Positions 1-3,626 of a stretch of 6,934 nucleotides of DNA are shown piece after piece. This DNA comes from UMGS1002 sp045586785 (lineage in GTDB: Bacteria; Bacillota; Clostridia; Oscillospirales; CAG-272): assembly GCA_045586785.1 (NCBI GenBank), contig JAZNBA010000049.1:1-6934 (forward strand), in the 5' to 3' direction. A model generated the notes under the pieces. It worked only from the letters and a program-made list of their open reading frames with translations. It did no database searches and had not been told where the DNA came from. A program made the translations under genes and the position numbers. Position 1 is the stretch's first letter. Every line of letters starts with the position of its first letter.

Positions 1-141
1 GACGAGCAGACGGGCAAGGCCGTGGTTCGTGTGCTTGCGGAGGATAAGCCTACCGAAGCCGCCACCCCTGTCGCGCCGACGCTGGAGGATTATTACTTGT
101 ATGTCTTTGGGGAAAGTCAGACGGAAGATGCAAGTGGCGCA
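1..141. repeat. Terminal direct repeat, left copy (141 bp)
   Basis: Bases 1-141 match bases 6794-6934 exactly, from GACGAGCAGACGGG through GCAAGTGGCGCA. The repeat covers the last 47 codons of the ABC ATPase gene. Perfect identity over exactly the two contig ends is what an assembler leaves when a circular path closes on itself, and 141 is a common largest k-mer setting. If so, the unique length is 6,793 bases. A true tandem duplication or graph loop is the alternative. Confidence 0.97.
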
Positions 142-144
142 TAA
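1..144 (+). CDS. 3' end of ABC transporter ATPase gene (wrapped from window end)
   Basis: Frame 1 reads from base 1 to TAA at 142-144 and encodes residues 264-310 of the ATPase that starts at 6005. It includes the tail block PTLEDYYLYVFGE, a conserved C-terminal signature of ATPases that pair with ABC-2 permeases, followed by an acidic end SQTEDASGA. It has no start of its own because it is the second half of the gene interrupted by the contig break. If the molecule is a tandem repeat instead of a circle, this would be the end of an upstream copy. Confidence 0.9.
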   Translation, partial: DEQTGKAVVRVLAEDKPTEAATPVAPTLEDYYLYVFGESQTEDASGA

Positions 145-170
145 TGGTTTTTAAATCCAAAGCTTGTTAG
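144..170 (+). other. Coupled start codon of a lost downstream gene (8-codon stub)
   Basis: The ATPase stop overlaps an ATG by one base (TAATG, 142-146). This is the classic arrangement for translational coupling to a next gene in the operon. The frame reads MVFKSKAC and stops at TAG (168-170). An 8-residue product is unlikely to be functional, so I read this as the start of a gene removed by deletion or recombination, or as a chance TAATG. There is no protein match to name it. Confidence 0.3.
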
Positions 171-390
171 TGACGATTCATCCAATAGCAACAGCGGTGC
201 TAATTATGATGATTTACAAACGTTTTTTCAAAAATCTCTGATTTGATGTTTATCACTCTCCGGGAGGACTACATAATTGATGAGTTCGTCCCGCAAATGT
301 GATCGGGTACGAATAATTAAATTGCGCACATTCTCATGTCACAAAAGTGCCGCTTGCGGCAAAAAAACAGATGGACTTATACGCAGTAGA
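145..390 (+). other. Intergenic tract between ATPase operon and rtcB remnant
   Basis: No intact gene is visible. In frame with the ATPase stop, 33 further codons stay open to TGA at 244-246, with a Ser/Asn/Asp-rich stretch (DDSSNSNSGANYDD) followed by LQTFFQKSLI. This looks like the C-terminal tail of some protein and could be the remains of the coupled next gene, but it is short. GGGAGG at 262-267 is followed by TTG/ATG at 277-282, but that frame runs through the terminator hairpin and has no protein character. A small inverted repeat, TGCCGC-TT-GCGGCA followed by an A run, lies near 351-371. Confidence 0.4.
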
Positions 391-391
391 G

Positions 392-429
392 AAGGATGGT
401 TCACGAGAACCATCCTTTATAACTTTTTT
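392..429 (+). terminator. Rho-independent terminator on + strand
   Basis: A perfect 11-bp stem (AAGGATGGTTC, 392-402, with GAACCATCCTT, 407-417) encloses an ACGA tetraloop and is followed by TATAAC and a run of six T (424-429). On the + strand it would end transcripts coming out of the ATPase operon across the circle join. It lies just past the stop of the convergent rtcB remnant. The minus-strand side has no T run, so it is mainly one-directional. Confidence 0.85.
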
Positions 430-434
430 ATGTA

Positions 435-885
435 TTATTCAGCCGCCTTAAAATTATAAATAGGCTTAATTCTGCAAATTATCTCTGCGGTAGGCTCGAT
501 ATTCTCCACGATCTCGTCCATGCTCTTATAAGCCATAGGCGACTCGTCAAGGGTATCGGGAATGACGCAGGTAGAGTAGATACCCGCCATCTCCTGCTCG
601 TACTCTGCCATGGTAAGTCTCTCAAAAGCGGCAGAACGTGACATAAGACGTCCTGCACCGTGAGGTGCGGAGCAGTTCCAATCCTCGTTGCCCTTGCCTA
701 TACAGATAAGCGAGCCGTCACGCATATTGATGGGAACGAGAAGCTTCTCGCCCGCCTTGGCGGAGACTGCGCCCTTACGGAGGATCATCTCGTTCACGTC
801 TATGTAGTTGTGAATGGTCTGGAAGGTCTCGACGGCTGTCCAGCCGCAACGCTCGAGAATGATCTCCGCTTTTTCTTCTTGGCAT
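435..885 (-). pseudogene. rtcB: rtcB remnant: C-terminal part of RNA ligase RtcB, truncated and frameshifted
   Basis: The minus-strand frame from about 872 down to TAA at 437-435 encodes the C-terminal third of RtcB, the GTP-dependent ligase joining 3'-phosphate to 5'-hydroxyl RNA ends. Recognisable blocks are HNYID, ILRKGAVSAK, INMRDGSLICIGKGN, SAPHGAGRLMSRSAAF (the His of this block, codon 660-662, is the family's guanylylated residue), DTLDESPMAYKSMDEI and IKPIYNFKAAE. About 145 residues remain of a family that is usually 380-480 long, so the N-terminal metal-binding half is missing. A strong site GGAGG (895-891) with ATG at 885-883 sits 5 bases apart but is one base out of frame. The AAAAA run (874-870) lies between them, and losing one A would give an in-frame protein of 149 residues. 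The GTG at 797 is an internal codon, not a natural start. It is a remnant, not a working ligase. Confidence 0.85.
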
Positions 886-950
886 ATTAACCTCCAATAG
901 ATTATATCTTACCATATAGTATACAATGGCGAAACGGAAATTAGTATACA

Positions 951-977
951 CTATAAGATTTATAAAATCTATAAGAT
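951..977. repeat. Short direct repeats CTATAAGAT with internal dyad
   Basis: CTATAAGAT occurs at 951-959 and again at 969-977, 18 bases apart start to start. Between them AGATTT-ATA-AAATCT (956-970) forms a small dyad. Just upstream TAGTATAC occurs twice (917-924 and 942-949). The spacing is iteron-like, but two copies are too few to call an origin, and chance is possible in AT-rich DNA. Confidence 0.45.
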
Positions 978-1146
978 AGTTTGTGGATGCATTGATTTGT
1001 TTTGCTGTTGGAAATTTGAGAAATATTAATTGAAGTTTATTATAACAAATATATTTTTGTAATTAAAGGCTATTTCAAAATTTGATGTATAAAAAAGCTA
1101 TATTTTTGCAAGAGGCTACATGAAATTGAAAAGGTATTTGATTAAA

Positions 1147-1174
1147 TGCTTAGTTTGCATTTGCAAACTAAGCA
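1147..1174. repeat. Perfect 13-bp inverted repeat with 2-base spacer
   Basis: TGCTTAGTTTGCA (1147-1159) and TGCAAACTAAGCA (1162-1174) are exact reverse complements with TT between them. Neither strand has a proper T run after it, so it is a poor terminator. A protein-binding dyad, a cruciform or a replication hairpin fits better. The palindrome GATTTTGCAAAATC lies 20 bases downstream at 1194-1207. Confidence 0.7.
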
Positions 1175-1193
1175 GAAATTTTAAAAAATAAAA

Positions 1194-1207
1194 GATTTTG
1201 CAAAATC
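1194..1207. repeat. 14-bp perfect palindrome
   Basis: GATTTTGCAAAATC reads the same on both strands. It shares the TTTGCAAA-like core with the inverted repeat just upstream (TTTGCATTTGCAAA). Two related dyads this close could be binding sites for one dimeric protein, but that is only inference. Confidence 0.45.
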
Positions 1208-1274
1208 AACACATTTATATAGTGAAGGCGCCGGAAGAACGCCTTTGGAATAATTAATGAAAGAGGTGAATCCA

Positions 1275-1319
1275 ATGGGCAACGAACAGGAAGTTGACCA
1301 ACAGACAGTGATTTTATAG
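1275..1319 (+). other. 14-codon ORF with strong ribosome site (possible gene-start remnant)
   Basis: AAGAGGTG at 1261-1268 lies 6 bases before ATG at 1275. The frame reads MGNEQEVDQQTVIL and ends at TAG (1317-1319). The opening resembles in style the start of PcfB-type proteins of Gram-positive conjugative elements (M-x-EEV-x-Q-x-TV), but this is from memory and too short to be reliable. It may be a gene start cut off by recombination or a real short peptide. Confidence 0.3.
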
Positions 1320-1334
1320 GGGGAGGTGATGCTT

Positions 1335-1352
1335 ATGTTTTGTGCAAAGTGA
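1335..1352 (+). other. 5-codon ORF with strong ribosome site
   Basis: GGGGGAGGTG (1319-1328) lies 6 bases before ATG at 1335, and the frame MFCAK ends at TGA (1350-1352). The ribosome site is far better than such a short ORF would need. It follows the 14-codon ORF directly, as successive gene starts would in a compact operon. I read it as a possible truncated gene start, not as a proven peptide. Confidence 0.25.
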
Positions 1353-1392
1353 CAAAATTAACTGCTCGGTGGAAATTTATATATATGATATA

Positions 1393-1421
1393 TTGACAAA
1401 TTTCAATATTTGTTATATAAT
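1393..1421 (+). promoter_or_regulatory. Consensus housekeeping promoter with overlapping dyad
   Basis: TTGACA (1393-1398), a 17-base spacer and TATAAT (1416-1421) match the vegetative sigma consensus perfectly. Start of transcription is expected near 1428. A dyad ACAAAT-N6-ATTTGT (1396-1413) covers the spacer and part of the -35 box, so a repressor could bind there. The promoter serves the short ORF at 1446 and the secreted protein at 1624. Confidence 0.85.
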
Positions 1422-1445
1422 CAATTTGTAGGAAATAAAAATTTA

Positions 1446-1631
1446 ATGTTTTTACCTTTTTTGACATTGATAAGTGAAGAAGTCAACAAGCTGTCTTCGC
1501 AATATTTATCATTTTTGTGTGATGTTGTAGAAAGGAGTGAGTCCAAAGAACAAGTTTATTACGTACTGATTATATGTAGGTATTTAATAAATCATTTTAA
1601 TTTAAAAAAGGAGTGTAATTATTATGCGTAA
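1446..1631 (+). CDS. Small hypothetical protein (61 aa)
   Basis: I do not recognise this protein. It is 61 residues from ATG 1446 (MFLPFLTLISEEV...), largely helical in character, with two hydrophobic stretches (near residues 2-8 and 38-47) separated by a charged middle (DVVERSESKEQ). An upstream TTG at 1410 is open in the same frame but overlaps the -10 box, so it cannot be used. The ribosome site is weak: AGGA at 1430-1433 is 12 bases from the ATG. The stop overlaps the next gene's ATG by 8 bases, which would allow translational coupling. It could be a small regulator or membrane-associated partner of the secreted protein, or just an open leader. No homology supports any function. Confidence 0.35.
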   Translation: MFLPFLTLISEEVNKLSSQYLSFLCDVVERSESKEQVYYVLIICRYLINHFNLKKECNYYA

Positions 1632-2046
1632 CATTAAGAAAAAAATCGTTGCCTTATCATTAGTTTTTATACTGATGTTTTCGTGGAGCTTGCAAGTGTT
1701 CGCAGCGTACCATTCAGATGAAGTTGATTTAGAAGAGTATGGTTGCGGAAAAACAGAGTTGAATCGTGTCGGAGCTAATTATGATTTCGTTGGATATACA
1801 GTTGTATATGGACCAGGTTATGATGATTATGACTATGTTGCTGTATTTGTTGATGTGTATGAATATTCCTATGGCTGTGTTTCGTATGATGATTATCTGC
1901 AAGGTGCCGAATACACATATGCCGAAGTAAGCGACATCTGCTACAATCCCGATTATATTGAAGGCTTTCATTATATATATAGAAATAATGAGCTATTTTA
2001 CGGTACAACATTTGTAAGTGGTAATTTTGAGTCATCCAGCAATTGA
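1624..2046 (+). CDS. Secreted tyrosine-rich acidic protein of unknown family (140 aa)
   Basis: This is a Sec-exported protein: a basic N-terminus (RNIKKK), a hydrophobic core at residues 8-24 and a likely signal-peptidase site after VFA (residue 27). The mature part of about 113 residues has 20 tyrosines, many Asp/Glu, few basic residues and three cysteines. Alternating hydrophobic and aromatic residues (YDYVAVFVDVYEYSY, then FHYIYRNNELFYGTTF) suggest a small beta-sheet domain, and the end is Ser-rich (SSSN). AAGGAG (1608-1613) lies 10 bases before the ATG, and a consensus promoter lies upstream. I recognise no family. It may be a small adhesin-like or bacteriocin-like secreted protein. Sec-secreted peptides near ABC-2 type transporters occur in the lactococcin 972 type, but this sequence does not show that family's motif. 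Its codon use is AT-rich, unlike the operon downstream. Confidence 0.7.
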   Translation: MRNIKKKIVALSLVFILMFSWSLQVFAAYHSDEVDLEEYGCGKTELNRVGANYDFVGYTVVYGPGYDDYDYVAVFVDVYEYSYGCVSYDDYLQGAEYTYAEVSDICYNPDYIEGFHYIYRNNELFYGTTFVSGNFESSSN

Positions 2047-2206
2047 TTTGGTAAAGAACACTATGGTTAAATTGCTAAGCACTAGATAGTCTTAAGCAAA
2101 TACAGTTTATTAATCAAGTTTTATTAAGTAATGTATTTCATATAAATATCACATAAGCGCTTAATATATGTGGGCAATAATGTGTGCAACAATATGAGAT
2201 ATACAA
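2047..2206. other. Intergenic spacer, AT-rich
   Basis: This lies between the secreted-protein stop and the hairpin before the lipoprotein gene. It contains a short palindrome TAAGCGCTTA (2154-2163) and TATAAA-like boxes but no clear -35/-10 pair, so the promoter of the ABC operon is not identified. No ORF of note is present. Confidence 0.5.
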
Positions 2207-2240
2207 AGCACAGCTGAGACGAATCCGTTTCAGCTGTGCT
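2207..2240 (+). terminator. Strong stem-loop before the lipoprotein operon (decayed terminator or attenuator)
   Basis: The arms AGCACAGCTGAGACG (2207-2221) and CGTTTCAGCTGTGCT (2226-2240) pair over 15 bp with a single G-U and an AATC loop. The shape is that of an intrinsic terminator for the secreted-protein transcript, but the bases after it (GACTTACCTTATAT) have no continuous T run. It may terminate weakly, stabilise the 3' end of the upstream mRNA, or shape the leader of the lipoprotein gene, whose ATG is 43 bases downstream. Confidence 0.55.
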
Positions 2241-2283
2241 GACTTACCTTATATATGAATGAAATTACATAAAGGAGTAAGTT

Positions 2284-3585
2284 ATGAAACAAAACAAATA
2301 TGTTGCTCTGTTGCTTGTATTCACTTTGCTTTTCTGTGCGTCCTGCACCAAGCCGCCTATGAATGAACAAACTGAAACCACAACAAGCGCACCACAAGAG
2401 GAGATCGCGCTGCTTGTTTCGGCAGAAAATGACCGCCCATATCCTTACAACACACAGAATGGCATGGCATCGATCAAGTACAGCGACGATCTATTTTACT
2501 TCTACAGCTTACGGCAATCCTTGCTTAAATATAATCCCAAAACCGGGTACGTTACAACAGTCTGTACCGACCCTATCTGTGATCACCGGACAGAAAATTG
2601 TCTGCTTTACGGCCTGAACACAGTTTTTTATATTCACAATAATAACGTTCTTTTTCAGAGAGATTATACTAAAAAAATTTATAAAAACGAGGGCGACAGA
2701 TACCCTGCATACACAGAACGGTATAGCGGATTTTGTGCATACGATACGGTTAAAGCGGATCTTGAGGTATATGAGAACAACAAGACAACTTCAAACGGTG
2801 GGGCAAGCTCCGGTAGAATGTATGTTCAAGAACTGTATGTAGGCAACTCGCGCTATTATTACGAATATCAATTCAATGAGAAATTAAACAAATACGTTTA
2901 TGCCATTTGTCGGCTGAACCTTGATACAAAAGAAAAGACGGTGTTTGACAGCGAGGCAAACGGCGTTGACAATATGAGCGTGTTCTTGCTGTGTTGCATC
3001 AATGACCGCATATACTTCAGCGATCTTAAATCCATATATTCCACAAATCTTGACCTGGCGGACAAAAAAACAGTTGCCGAGGGCACCTTCCCCAAGGATA
3101 TGACAACCGATGGCAAGCGGCTGTTCTGGGAAGTTGAAAATCAAGATAAAAGCAATACAATTTACAGCATGAGCATTGACGGCGGCGAGATCAGCGAGGT
3201 CAAGTCGGGCGTTAACAGCTGGTTTGTAACTCAGGAATACCTCTATTACACCATATATGACGAGAAATATATAGGTCAAATGAAAAATAGTGACGGCACC
3301 TTCGTGGATCAGATCGCAATCGGTAGCGAGATGTACCGCTGTGGGCACGACGGAACGGGTGACGAGTTGGTTTGGACTGATACGGGCAAAAAGTACGAAT
3401 GTATGCGTCTGAATTACTGGTTAGTGATCGGAAACTACTTATATGCTACTTATACTCAATGGACCGACGTAGACAACGATGGCATCTATCTGCGCTCTAA
3501 CGTCTATATCAGCTCGGGCGGTAATTTCAAGGTAATGAAAATGAATATTATGACGGGAGAGGTCGAATATCTGAGCGCGCCGTAG
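2284..3585 (+). CDS. Lipoprotein with propeller-like repeats (433 aa), ABC operon
   Basis: This is a surface lipoprotein: a basic start (MKQNK), a hydrophobic core at residues 6-17 and a lipobox CASC ending at Cys21, where the -3 residue is Cys instead of the usual Leu. A Thr/Glu-rich linker (29-40) follows. Residues 94-106 carry C-x4-C-x-H-x4-C (CTDPICDHRTENC), a metal-site-like element common in clostridial lipoproteins of the DUF5050-like beta-propeller type. The rest has repeating strand-turn units (IYFSDLKSIYSTN, YSMSIDGGEISEV, LYYTIYDEKYIG, KVMKMNIMTGEVEYL) as in a propeller. AAAGGAG (2271-2277) is well placed before the ATG. The stop TAG is followed at once by an in-frame TGA, and the permease starts 41 bases later. 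It is probably the extracytoplasmic partner or sensor of the transporter. The ligand is unknown. Confidence 0.85.
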   Translation: MKQNKYVALLLVFTLLFCASCTKPPMNEQTETTTSAPQEEIALLVSAENDRPYPYNTQNGMASIKYSDDLFYFYSLRQSLLKYNPKTGYVTTVCTDPICDHRTENCLLYGLNTVFYIHNNNVLFQRDYTKKIYKNEGDRYPAYTERYSGFCAYDTVKADLEVYENNKTTSNGGASSGRMYVQELYVGNSRYYYEYQFNEKLNKYVYAICRLNLDTKEKTVFDSEANGVDNMSVFLLCCINDRIYFSDLKSIYSTNLDLADKKTVAEGTFPKDMTTDGKRLFWEVENQDKSNTIYSMSIDGGEISEVKSGVNSWFVTQEYLYYTIYDEKYIGQMKNSDGTFVDQIAIGSEMYRCGHDGTGDELVWTDTGKKYECMRLNYWLVIGNYLYATYTQWTDVDNDGIYLRSNVYISSGGNFKVMKMNIMTGEVEYLSAP

Positions 3586-3626
3586 TGATGGGTCAGTACA
3601 CATTTTGATTATTTGGGAGCAGAAAA

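Larger units (their letters stand above)
890..1390. other. AT-rich region without a convincing gene
   Basis: About 500 bases, clearly richer in A/T than the flanking rtcB remnant and ABC operon. No frame on either strand looks like a protein apart from two tiny ORFs with ribosome sites at 1275 and 1335. It holds short direct repeats (951-977, and TAGTATAC twice near 917-949), a perfect 13-bp inverted repeat (1147-1174), a 14-bp palindrome (1194-1207) and a weak hairpin, AAGGCG/CGCCTT (1225-1245). On a circular molecule this would be the best place to look for a replication origin, but I see no Rep gene to go with it. Confidence 0.6.

Noticed and set aside
277..459. 60-residue ORF on + strand after GGGAGG
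   Set aside because: It runs through the terminator hairpin and T run and into the antisense of the rtcB remnant. The product is Arg/Cys-rich without protein-like pattern.
660..890. 76-residue + strand ORF
   Set aside because: It is antisense to the well-recognised RtcB coding frame, so it is a shadow.
901..929. Minus-strand promoter for the rtcB remnant (TATAAT at 906-901)
   Set aside because: The -10-like box is too close to the GGAGG and ATG (expected start near 894), and no -35 box stands at 16-18 bases.
1225..1245. AAGGCG/CGCCTT hairpin as terminator
   Set aside because: The stem is only 6 bp with a 9-base loop and has no T run after it.
1410..1445. TTG start giving a 73-residue version of the small ORF
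   Set aside because: The TTG at 1410 overlaps the promoter spacer just before the -10 box (1416-1421), so it would lie upstream of the transcript start.
1729..2035. Two minus-strand ORFs of 80 and 86 residues
   Set aside because: They are antisense of the secreted tyrosine-rich gene. The Ile- and His-rich make-up comes from reversing Tyr/Asp codons, and no ribosome sites are seen.
2884..3348. 154-residue minus-strand ORF
   Set aside because: It is antisense to the lipoprotein gene, with no start signal or family character.
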